In this document: in pieces, positions 55,914 to 64,000 of the stretch
Numbering within the stretch: the first letter of the stretch is position 1
Layout: each line of letters opens with the position of its first letter
NCBI GenBank assembly: GCA_032622095.1
Contig: CP136068.1
Span: 137,833,989 to 137,897,988 of the forward strand
Origin: Siphonodentalium dalli
Taxonomy: Eukaryota; Mollusca; Scaphopoda; Gadilida; Siphonodentaliidae
DNA: 64,000 bases
Direction: 5' to 3'
Notes under the pieces: generated by a model
Told to the model about the DNA's origin: nothing
Database searches by the model: none
Seen by the model: the letters and a program-made list of their open reading frames with translations, nothing else
Position numbers and translations under genes: made by a program

Positions 55914-55974
55914 TGAACTTGAACGGCTGCTGGCTCAGGCGCAGGTCGACAAGATGAGGATCCTAGAAGATCAG
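55878..55974 (+). CDS. Exon 2, coiled-coil segment
   Basis: 97 bases from acceptor TTTTACAG to donor GTGAGA, entering at phase 2 and leaving at phase 0. With one base completing a Ser codon it encodes LSSGEDHTEKLAELERLLAQ and then AQVDKMRILEDQ: acidic start, then leucines spaced as in a coiled coil. Heptad-like spacing and charge are visible directly. The pattern of ELERLL, an alanine/glutamine stretch and K-R-I-L-E recalls the helix before the PH domain in the LL5/PHLDB family, proteins that bind phosphoinositides at the cell cortex; this comes from memory of the family and was not searched. Four incomplete copies of its beginning precede it, and the real exon is identified by its donor and by phase continuity with exon 3. 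Confidence 0.75.
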
Positions 55975-56018
55975 GTGAGATAAACATCTAATTTCTACCA
56001 GAGCGCACCATTCATACT

Positions 56019-56164
56019 CTAATGCATTAAATAATCAACTCACAACAGAATTATGGGTAACTTTTCATGATTTAGTCGGAAATATGGATTGTTGCCATTC
56101 ATCGGAAAGCTCTCAGTGATAAGCAATAAGCCATATTTCCGACTAAATCCTGAAAAGTTACCCA
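56019..56164. mobile_element. Family F MITE, shortened
   Basis: Left arm from TCTAATGCATTAAATAATC, part of the central tip, and most of the right arm to AAAGTTACCC. Both termini are decayed and GGTTAAGGAG is missing. Confidence 0.65.
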
Positions 56165-56539
56165 TTATATTAAACACCATATCGTTATGAAGCATTAACA
56201 GTGTATACCGGTGTTTAATTTCCTGGATTAAATTCATGCTGGGTTATTTTTTTCGCATACATATAAGTCACAAAGCTGAATTTATAATCGGAACCAGTTT
56301 ATACTGTGCAAAAATAAAAAATAAAAGTATTCTGTTATAATTGCATCTCAGTGAAAAATATCAACCTTTTGGAAATATTGTTAGTGACATGTTTACTTGG
56401 TGAAATTCTTAACTTCAACATTCACTTACCCCTAATGTAATCATCATTGACTTTTCTGGCCTGGGGAAACCCTGGTTCCTTGTTAATCTATTCCTACTAT
56501 TAAAGGATAAAATAAAAAGCATTTATTTCACATTTGTGT

Positions 56540-56817
56540 AAGCCTGAGTTTAGTGTGCCTGTCATTTGCAGAATGAGGTCCCCAGAGGGTGAATTTAGTG
56601 ATGCTATCCCGCATAGCAGGCTAGCATCACTAAATTCACCGTCTGGGGACCTCATTCTGCTTGGGCCTCATCTTCTCTGGAAAGTTTCTTTATTATCAAA
56701 TTTCAAAAGAAATGTTTTCACATTGATTCTATTTCTTTTTTAGTTTAGTTTCTCTATATCCCCAAATTGGCAGACCACACATTGCATCTGCCAATTTGGG
56801 GATATAGGTTCCTCGAC
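56540..56817 (-). mobile_element. Family D MITE, truncated with fold-back
   Basis: Left AAGCCTGAGTTTAGTGTGCC, one good inner palindrome and half the core. It then ends in CCAAATTGGCAGACC facing CATCTGCCAATTTGG, so the break left an inverted repeat. Confidence 0.75.
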
Positions 56818-56922
56818 TTGAATCAAACATTTTTTTACTCCCAAAACCAAGGAAATAGTAATTTGCGAGCGTTAATTCGGATTATGCATCTTTAAAAAAT
56901 ATACTATTGAATCTTACTGCAG

Positions 56923-57069
56923 GTCCACATGAGAGAATCAGAAATGATGGCTCTTCACCAAGAAAGACAAAAAAGAGAAGAACTTGAGAGGAAGTTACGA
57001 GACGAGACAATGCTTCGAGAAGAAATTATCCAGCAGCAGGTGAAACTGCGGGAAAACCAGGCCAAACAG
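56923..57069 (+). CDS. Exon 3, coiled-coil segment
   Basis: 147 bases (49 codons, phase 0 at both ends) between TTACTGCAG and GTACAA. It encodes VHMRESEMMALHQERQKREE and then a run rich in Glu, Arg, Lys and Gln (LERKLRDETMLREEIIQQQV, KLRENQAKQ), a strong coiled coil directly continuing exon 2. Charged heptads of this kind, followed in the family by a short linker and a PH domain, would fit an LL5/PHLDB-type protein; general coiled-coil proteins are the alternative. No PH-domain exon was recognised downstream, so the product is partial here. A second possible donor (CAGGTGAAAC) lies inside the exon, but the frame beyond it still looks coding. Confidence 0.8.
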
Positions 57070-57086
57070 GTACAAAATGTGTGACA

Positions 57087-57303
57087 TACAGTAATGCCCT
57101 AATTAATCGACCCCTTAACCACAGCAGAATTATGGGTAACTTTTCAGGATTTAGTCGGAAATATGGCTTGTTGCCATTCATCGGAAAGCTCTCCCTGAGA
57201 GCTTTCCGATGAATGGCAACAAGCCATATTTCCGACTAAATCCTGAAAAGTTACCCATAATTCTGCTGTGGTTAAGGAGTCGATTACTTGGGGCATTACT
57301 GTA
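57087..57303. mobile_element. Family F palindrome next to exon 3 donor
   Basis: Full 217-bp copy with TA both sides, its left edge 17 bases past the exon 3 boundary. The centre reads CTCTCCCTGAGAG and the arms are nearly perfect. Confidence 0.9.
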
Positions 57304-57370
57304 CATACAAGTAGAATTGAGTAATTATTTGTGCCTTGAGAGCACTACCATTGTGAACATTCCGTACACG

Positions 57371-57411
57371 TGCTGTGGTTAAGAAGTCGATTACTTAGAG
57401 CATTACTGTAG
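57371..57411. mobile_element. Family F right-end fragment
   Basis: TGCTGTGGTTAAGAAGTCG to GCATTACTGTA, the last 40 bases of an arm, 70 bases after the full copy. Confidence 0.6.
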
Positions 57412-57492
57412 AGTGTCAGTTCAGTGAGACTTTTTAAGAAACAAAAATTGTTTTCAATACAAAATAATGGGATACCACCCTTTCACTTTAAC

Positions 57493-57674
57493 CAAGCCTT
57501 GAAATAGGGTGTCTGTCATTTCCTCTGGGAACCTCATTGTGCCGAGGTGTAAGCAGAATGAGGTCCCCAGAGGGTGAATTTGGTGATGCTAGCCCGCTAT
57601 GCGAGGTAGCATCACTAAATTCACCCTCTGGGAACCTTATTCTGCAAATGACAGACACACTATTTCAAGGCTTG
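57493..57674. mobile_element. Family D MITE, core deleted
   Basis: Ends CAAGCCTTGAAATAGGGTGT and ACACTATTTCAAGGCTTG. Only one complete inner palindrome remains (182 bp). The flanks show no duplication that I can align. Confidence 0.75.
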
Positions 57675-57699
57675 TGCCCGTAGCTTCCCTTCTCTCCCC

Positions 57700-57993
57700 A
57701 CGTATATATAATTTTTTTTACATTCTTTAACAATTTTATCATTTTGTATCATTTTTTCTTACATTCTTTACAAGTTTTTATAATTTTTTTATACATTCTT
57801 TAACAATTTTTATCATTTTTTATCATTATCTCTTACATTCTATAACAATTTTTTATCATTTTATTTAATTTTTTCTTACATTTTTAACAATTATAATTTT
57901 TTTTTTTTTTTTTTTTAGGCCCAATTCATTCTCTTATATATGCGAGGAGACCTATGATTGACTCGCATATATAAGAGAATGCTTTGGCACAGG
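57700..57993. repeat. A/B spacer expansion with one hairpin
   Basis: TTTTACATTCTTTAACAATT-type units are repeated about six times. They end in a T run and one 67-nt hairpin with changed tip (AGACCTATGATTGACT) and CACAGGGG. No TTAA terminus of A or B is present. Confidence 0.7.
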
Positions 57994-58782
57994 GGTTTCA
58001 CATGTTTCCCTCTAGGCTGGTCCCTGTCCTAGCCTCATCTCTTCCCTCCTCCCACATATGACTAGATAGGTTGCTGAGTGCTATTTGACTCATAGATAAC
58101 TTTGAATAAAGATTCAATGAAATATTGATGCTGTTAAATTCCTTGAGTGAAGCCTCAGTCGGCTGTGGTCGCAATCATCTCGGATTACTCAGGTTCCATT
58201 TCTCGGGCAGGTTCATGTTCGGGCTTCTTATATGGCCCGCCAAACACAAAAAAAATTCTAATTTCACGCTATGCTGTCCGTGAATTATTGTTCATATTAC
58301 GACCCAAGACAATCCGAAAAAAATCAATCAATCATTTATTTATTAGAGACGCAGCGATCAACTGCAATTCTACGATTACAATGGTGCATTTAAAACCCAA
58401 TCAGTCCCCTGATTGATCTGACTTTCGATCGGGTTTAATTTAATAACGGCTTGTCTACTACAGAAGTTTTCAAGCACCAGCTTGACTCGTTTGATTCTTT
58501 AGCTTACAGGTCCCAACTTATTTTTTTCTGGCAACGAAACACAATTATGCTTTCAGGAAAAGAATAGATTCGAACTGACACTTCTGTCGGGGCATATTTG
58601 CGACCAATTGACTCACTACTTCCTGGCCATTTTACCCGTTAACGTTTCATTGTTTGTCCATTAATATTGGGTCATAGTAACCTCCCTTACTGTTTGCTAG
58701 CCATTAAAGAGGAATCGCTTGCACTTTTTCAAATAGCTAGAAGCGGAAATTGTCAATTCCTTTACCATATATATATTGTCGA
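57994..58782. other. No gene recognised; K end fragment
   Basis: CCCTCTAGGCTGGTCCCTG at 58011-58029 is the right end of family K. An 89-codon frame (58147-58416) has no recognised content and no splice context linking it to the upstream exons. Confidence 0.4.
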
Positions 58783-59112
58783 CAAGGCTGATATGGTATG
58801 TCTGACATTTGTAGATTGAGGTTCCCAGAGGGTAAATTTAGTGACACCATCCTGCACAGTTGGCTAGCATCACCAAATTCACCCTCAGTGGACCTCATTC
58901 TGCTTAGGTCTCATCTTCTGGGAAGTATCTTTTGTCTCAAATTAACATTGTTTTTAGTTATATTTTTCACTTCTCTTCATTTTCTATATCCCCTAATTTG
59001 CAGAAGATAAAGTTCATAATCGAGGTGATTAATGGGCGAACATCACCAACTTCAATTTGGGTAACTTCAATTTGGGTAACTTCAATCTGATCCTAGGTCT
59101 CCCATAGTAGTT
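58783..59112 (-). mobile_element. Family D MITE, second half lost
   Basis: Left CAAGGCTGATATGGTATGTC, first inner palindrome decayed, core through TGATCCTAGGTCTCCCATAG. GGGTAACTTCAATTT is tandemly duplicated near the break. Confidence 0.7.
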
Positions 59113-59575
59113 TAACAATAAAAAAATAGAAATTTTATTCCTGAAATCAGTAAACATGGAATGTTCGTGCTTGTAAGAACTAAAAATATTTTGGTCATTT
59201 AACATTAAGTTCATTGAGTTATGGATAAAAATATTTTATATTTTCCAACTTTTACCTACAGAATTTTTGCTGTCAATATTTTACTCAAACATTATAAAAC
59301 ATTTCCCCCCATTGGTCATAATAACCGCGCTTACTGTATGGTAGCTGTTAAAGAAGAATTGCACTTTTGTAAATAGCTATGAGCTATCATCAATTATTAA
59401 TGTGCGTTGATCAAGACAAACATGTTTTCACTAATACTGCAAATCAAGATGAAACTATTATTCCTTTTGATCAAGTTTCTGGATGGGTAGACTATTAAGA
59501 ATTTATGAGTAAAATGATATTCACAACAAAGAAATAAATTCTTTGAATATAAATGTTCCTGTCGCAAAAAGTTTG
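59113..59575. other. No feature seen
   Basis: AT-rich, nothing recognised. Confidence 0.35.
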
Positions 59576-60040
59576 TTAACCCTTTCAGTGCCAGGGGCCG
59601 ATGAGATCGGCCCTAATTTACGGTCTGTAAAATCAGCCCTAAAAAAAATAAAAAAATAATTAAAAAAAACATTTTTATTTTTTTTGGGTATGCTTAAGCA
59701 TGCTATAGCGAATTTAAAAACAAACTGGATAAAACCTTAGGGGCATGCTATAACTCAAAACTATCACCAAGTATTCATAGTAATAATGTTGATGCCCATG
59801 AAAAACATAAGATTCCCTGGCACTAAACCTACAAAATAAGTCTGTTAAAGAATATAAGAAAAAATTATTAAATTTGTAAAAAATTGTAAACAATAATAAC
59901 AAATGATGAAAAATTGTTAGGCCAATGCATTATCTTATATATGCGAGGCGACCTATGGTCGACTCGCATATATAAGAGAATGCATAGGCACAGGGTATAT
60001 GGGTTGATACAAAAATCGGACTTGGCACTGAAAGGGTTAA
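59576..60040 (-). mobile_element. Family B TTAA MITE, long form
   Basis: TTAA, CCCTTTCAGTGCCAGGGGCC and GATGAGATCGGCCC at the left; TTGGCACTGAAAGGG and TTAA at the right. It has about 200 extra internal bases compared with 932-1181 and one hairpin near the right end. Confidence 0.85.
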
Positions 60041-60100
60041 TTCATGGAAAAAGATATGTCCTACTGCTACAGCCAATAGTCATGGACAAAATTCTCTAAC

Positions 60101-60307
60101 ATAACCCTTTCATGGTGGGAGCTGCACTGGTGCAGCATTAAAGATCCTATGCCAGTGCATCCTCCCATATATATAAGCACTGGCTGTCAAGGTAAATATT
60201 GTTAGGCCTAATTGTATTCTCTTGTAAATACAATGCTCCCAATGGGAGACTTGCATTGGCAAAAGGTTTTTGCAAAATTTCAGGAAGCTCCAGTTATGGA
60301 AGGGTTA
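60101..60307 (-). mobile_element. Family C MITE, decayed
   Basis: Left ATAACCCTTTCATGGTGGG, right CTCCAGTTATGGAAGGGTTA. Both hairpins are heavily deleted. Confidence 0.6.
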
Positions 60308-60311
60308 TATT

Positions 60312-60735
60312 GCAGAATGAGGTCCCCAGAGGTGAATTTAGTGATGCTATCCTCCACAGCGGGCTCGCATCAACAAATTCACCCTCTGGGGACCTCATTC
60401 TGCTTATAGGCCTCAACTTCTGGGAAGTATCTATAGTCTCAAATTAACATTGTTTTTAGTTACTTCTTTCGATATCCCCTAATTTGGAGAAGATAAAGTG
60501 CATAATCGAGGTGACTAATGGGTGAACATCACCAACTTCAACTGGGGAACTTCAATCTGATCCTAGGTCTCCCATAGCAGTTGAGGTCTCCCATCGCAGT
60601 TGAGGCCTAAGCAGTATGAGGTTTCCGAAGAGTGAATTTGGTGATGCAAGCCCGCTATGTGTGATAGCATCACTAAATTCACTCTCTGGGAACCTCATTC
60701 TGCAAATGACAGACACACTATTTGCAGGCATGCCA
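60312..60735 (-). mobile_element. Family D hAT-like MITE
   Basis: Two inner palindromes and a complete core with CTTCTGGGAAGTATCTATAG and TTGTTTTTAGTTAC. The right end is ACACTATTTGCAGGCATG. The left terminus is lost against the C element. CTCCCATNGCAGTTGAGG is duplicated. Confidence 0.75.
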
Positions 60736-61690
60736 GGTATTAAAACCACAAACATATTTTTCTTTTACCTTGTCAGAGAACAGTGCTACAGGAAATGTCT
60801 AATTTAGATAAGAGTATGTGACTGCCATATAAAGTGAGATTAAACGGAAACATCACTTTGTGCTCACAGGTCACAATCAAGATTTTATCGAATCTGTCTG
60901 ACGTCTAAACACGGCAATGTCTGGAAAAGAGTCTCGCCCACTGAAAAAAATCAAGTCAGGTTCTCAGATGTTTAAAGATCACATCAATCATATAATTTTT
61001 TTTGTCTGAATAAACAATTTGCACCGCTCAAATGCTTCAGCATAAGTCATTATATGTTACATTTTTAGGAAGTGCGGAAGCCTACTCTTTTTTAAAAGTA
61101 ATATTATGTGATTTTGTTTAATTTATCTTTGGTTTTCTGCTCATAGTAGCAAAATAATGGATAAAATGAATGGTATATACCAAATATGATCCTTTGACTT
61201 ACTGTATACTCCCATCAGTAAGCCCGGGGGGGGGGGGGGGGGGGGGGGGTGTGAATATTTTGACACCAAAACTTGGGACTGGAATTTACCTTTGAGGACC
61301 CCCACATGCAACATCTCACTTTGCATTCATATCGCTAATATAATGTCGTGTTTTATATGCATCATGGTGTATATAATTTGATTTAATGAAAATAATTTGT
61401 TTTGTGTTTTATTATGTTAGATAGATATTTAATATAAGACACAAAGATCATCTTATATATTGTAATACAGCATTTTATGAAACACAGTGGGGCAGGTCGT
61501 ATTAATGAGTTTGCAATAGAAATTAGCTGGAGTGATGCAGTTTGTGTACATGAATTTTTTATAAGTATACTTGCCCTCTAAGTGATCAAAATGGGGGTGG
61601 GCTTATCTTTGAGGACCACCCCATGATGTTTTTTGGGAGCAAAAACATAGCCTGGGCTTATCCTCAGTGATGGGCTTACTGACAGGTGTA
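60736..61690. other. No gene; poly-G run
   Basis: 24 G at 61226-61249. CTTTGAGGACC and CCTCA-type pieces around 61290 and 61607 repeat (TACCTTTGAGGACCCCCACA and TATCTTTGAGGACCACCCCA), perhaps one dispersed repeat. Confidence 0.4.
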
Positions 61691-61790
61691 TACAGTAATG
61701 CCCTAAATAATCGACCCCTTAACCACTGCAGAATTATGGGTAACTTTTCAGGATTTAGTCGGAAATATGGCTTGTTGCCATTCATTTGAA
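61691..61790. mobile_element. Family F, single left arm
   Basis: One arm from TA, CAGTAATGCCC to TTGCCATTCATTTGAATG, stopping shortly before the usual centre. Confidence 0.75.
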
Positions 61791-61876
61791 TGTGATTTTT
61801 AAAACCACAGTCTATTTCACCATCCACAGCGTAAAGACTGTGACAACCTTGGGAGAACTTGAGTCCTGTTGAGAGG

Positions 61877-61985
61877 TACAGTAATGCCCTAAATAATCGA
61901 CTCCTTAACCACAGCAGAATTATGGGTAACTTTTAAGGATTTAGTTGGAAATATGGCTTGTTGCCATTCATCAGAAAGCTCTCAT
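61877..61985. mobile_element. Family F, single left arm
   Basis: TA, CAGTAATGCCC to CAGAAAGCTCTCATTGATG. It stops at the palindrome centre and then continues as a family E piece (GAGTATATTCACTTAGGAAA). Confidence 0.75.
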
Positions 61986-62035
61986 TGATGAGTATATTCA
62001 CTTAGGAAATGTTCCGATAATAAGTCAACGAACAA

Positions 62036-62455
62036 CCTTCCGCACTTCCTAAAAATGTCAAATATAATTGATCTATATATATTTATAACCGGTAGAACGA
62101 ACATTGACAACAAACATCTTCACTGAACATAAGTACAGACAAACGATTACTAAAATCGTATTAAACAAATTATACGGCCATTGATTGGTTGATATGTGGT
62201 GTCGCTTTATTTTACTGGGTGCACCCATTGTTCCCTTAAGTTGCCTAACATGGCCGCGAGTCAGCGACACCCTTGTGTTTGCCACCCACATCAATACTCG
62301 GATGTCGTCTCCTACCCGTTCCATTGATCTCGTGATCGCTGATGCAGCTGCATCAATGAAACCGATCGTTTCACAGATACACATCTAGATTGATTTATTG
62401 GAACATTGTTATCAACCCATATCATGCTGCATCGGCCATATACATATACACATCA
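62036..62455. other. No gene recognised
   Basis: Overlapping open frames at 62073-62388 on both strands have no recognised domain and no clear splice borders. Confidence 0.35.
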
Positions 62456-63160
62456 GTAACAATGATGTTAACCTGTTAACCCTCTGTCGGCCATATACAT
62501 ATACATGTCAGTAATAATGATGTTAACCTGTTTGTTGACCCATATCATGCTGCATCAGACATATACATATAAACTTCAGTAACAATGATATTAAACTGAT
62601 AACCTGTTAACCCTCTGTCGGCCATATACATATACACATCAGTATCCTGTTAACCCTCTGTCGGCCATATACATGTACACATCAGTAACCTGTTAACCCT
62701 CTGTCGGCCATATACATATACACATCAGTAACCTGTTAACCCTCTGTCGGCCATATACATATACACGTCAGTAATAATGATGTTAACCTGTTAGGTTGTT
62801 AACCCTCTGTCGGCCATATACATATACACATCAGTAACCTGTTAACCCTCTGTCGGCCATATACATATACACGTCAGTAATAATGATGTTAACCTGTTAG
62901 GTTGTTAACCCTCTGTCGGCCATATACATATACACATCAGTAACCTGTTAACCCTCTGTTGGCTATATACATATACACATACACGTCAGTAATAATGATG
63001 TTAACCTGTTAGGTTGTTAACCCTCTGTCGGCCATATGCATATACACGTCAGTAATAATGATGTTAACCTGTTAGGTTGTTAACCCTCTGTCGGCCATAT
63101 ACATGTACACGTCAGTAATAATGATGTTAACCTGTTAAGTAGTTAACGGTCTCTGTCGTC
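62456..63160. repeat. Minisatellite with two unit lengths
   Basis: Short unit of about 40 bases (CTGTTAACCCTCTGTCGGCC, ATATACATATACACATCAG) alternates with a longer form carrying TAATAATGATGTTAACCTGT and TAGGTTG. About 14 copies in irregular alternation. Imperfect units precede it from about 62400. Confidence 0.9.
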
Positions 63161-63235
63161 CATATACATATCACATCATTAATATACATTAGGTTAAACA
63201 AATATTTCTTTACTAATACTCAATGATGAGTAGAA

Positions 63236-64000
63236 GCCTGCAAATAGTGTGGCTACCCCCTCCCACCACCTCCTCCATTACTGCAAATAGTGTGGCTACC
63301 CCCTCCCACCACCTCCTCCATTACTGCAAATAGTGTGGCTACCCCCTCCCACCACCTCCTCCATTGCTGCAAATAGTGTGGCTATTCCCCTCCCACCGCC
63401 TCCTTCAATGCTGCAAATAGTGTGGCTAGTCCCCTCCCACCACCTCCTTCAATGCTGCAAATAGTGTGACTAGTACCCTCCCACCCCACCTCCTCCTTCA
63501 TTGCTGCAAATAGTGTGACTAGTTCCCTCCCACCCCACCTCCTTCATTGCTGAAAATAGTGTGGCTAGTCCCCTCCCACCTCCTCCTTCAATGCTGCAAA
63601 TAGTGTGGCTAGTCCCCTCCCACCCCACCTCCTTCAATGCTGCAAATAGTGTGGCTAGTCCCCTCCCACACCACCTCCTCCTTCATTGCTGCAAATAGTG
63701 TGGCTAGTCCCCTCCCAACACCTCCTTCAATGCTGCAAATAGTGTGGCTATTCCCCTCCCACCACCTCCTTCAATGCTGCAAATAGTGTGGCTAGTCCCC
63801 TCCCACCTCCTCCTTCAATGCTGCAAATAGTGTGACTAGTCCCCTCCCACCCCACCTCCTCCTTCATTGCTGCAAATAGTGTGGCTAGTCCCCTCCCACC
63901 ACCTCCTCCATTGCTGCAAATAGTGTGGCTAGTCCCCTCCCACCCCACCTCCTCCTTCATTGCTGCAAATAGTGTGGCTATTCCCCTCCCACCTCCTTCA
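63236..64000. repeat. CT-rich minisatellite, at least 16 copies
   Basis: Unit of 42 to 51 bases: TGCAAATAGTGTGGCTAGTC, CCCTCCCACC and CCTCCTTCA. It begins AAGCCTGCAAATAGTGTGG, the same as the left end of family D (47432). The array continues past the window end. The complementary strand is G-rich. Confidence 0.95.

Larger units (their letters stand above)
55975..56922 (+). other. Intron 2 with F and D remnants
   Basis: 948 bases between GTGAGA and TTACTGCAG. It holds a shortened F element and a truncated D element. Confidence 0.6.

Noticed and set aside
55687-55983. 98-residue frame across the acceptor array as one exon
   Set aside because: It reads through intron sequence and several acceptor tracts; only the part from 55878 has a proper border and continues into a donor in phase.
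62073-62388. Frames of 67 and 103 residues on opposite strands
   Set aside because: They overlap, show no recognised domain, and lack convincing splice sites connecting them to the upstream gene.
1-64000. LTR retrotransposons, LINEs or viral genes
   Set aside because: I looked for long direct repeats, reverse transcriptase-like frames and structural genes and saw none; all recognised mobile DNA is small and non-coding.

Overview
The window is animal nuclear DNA, AT-rich and packed with small non-autonomous DNA transposons (MITEs), minisatellites and local duplications. It shows spliced exons with GT/AG borders, tRNA-derived SINE-like pieces and long poly-G runs, and no bacterial operons, rRNA or intact tRNA genes. 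A marine invertebrate, perhaps a mollusc, is my best guess; this is inference, because no diagnostic gene is complete. Most open reading frames here are translations of repeats. The recurring peptide themes RSPEGEFSDA and CILLYMR come from MITE families D and A/B/C respectively and are not proteins.

One gene is well supported, on the + strand: exons at 50858-51084, 55878-55974 and 56923-57069. They join in compatible phase and encode a short N-terminal piece followed by a charged coiled coil. The coiled coil resembles the segment before the PH domain of LL5/PHLDB proteins (tentative). The gene runs beyond the last exon, and no further exon was recognised before 64000. Its introns are full of MITEs. 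The acceptor of its second exon is preceded by a tandem array of four copied, dead-end acceptors.

Repeat families, named here for reference. TTAA-flanked, piggyBac-like: A (ends TTAACCCTTTACCCAACA), B (TTAACCCTTTGAGTGCCAGG), C (TTAACCCTTTCATGAC), E (TTAACCCTTTCTATACTAAA), G, H and I (TTAA followed by AGG-type ends). hAT-like with 8-bp target duplications: D (ends CAAGCCTG, two inner palindromes), K (CAGGGACCAGCC), and single elements at 8-592, 4269-5814 and 16234-16579. F is a 217-bp almost perfect palindrome in a TA site (ends CAGTAATGCCC). No transposase gene was seen for any of them.

Layout. 1-6900: MITEs, including a three-level nest at 3959-5903. 7118-8714: 29-bp minisatellite. 8836-9210: SINE-like piece and 20-bp array. 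9974-14265: A, C, E and K elements. 14266-22570: sparse repeats and one weak exon candidate. 22571-28770: E, H, F, D, G and C elements. 30290-32130: diverged local duplications. 34397-36812: tandem duplication carrying A and D elements. 37600-49800: F, A and D elements, a 27-bp minisatellite and a paired duplication around it. 50858-57069: the gene. 57100-62000: more MITEs. 62456-64000: two minisatellite arrays.

The most unusual signal is a 67-nt hairpin (26-bp arms, one fixed mismatch, 5-bp tip stem, 3-nt loop). It recurs about 40 times inside families A, B and C and in two places without their ends. Its tip changes by paired substitutions and its number per element changes from none to three, as if the hairpin were an exchangeable cassette.
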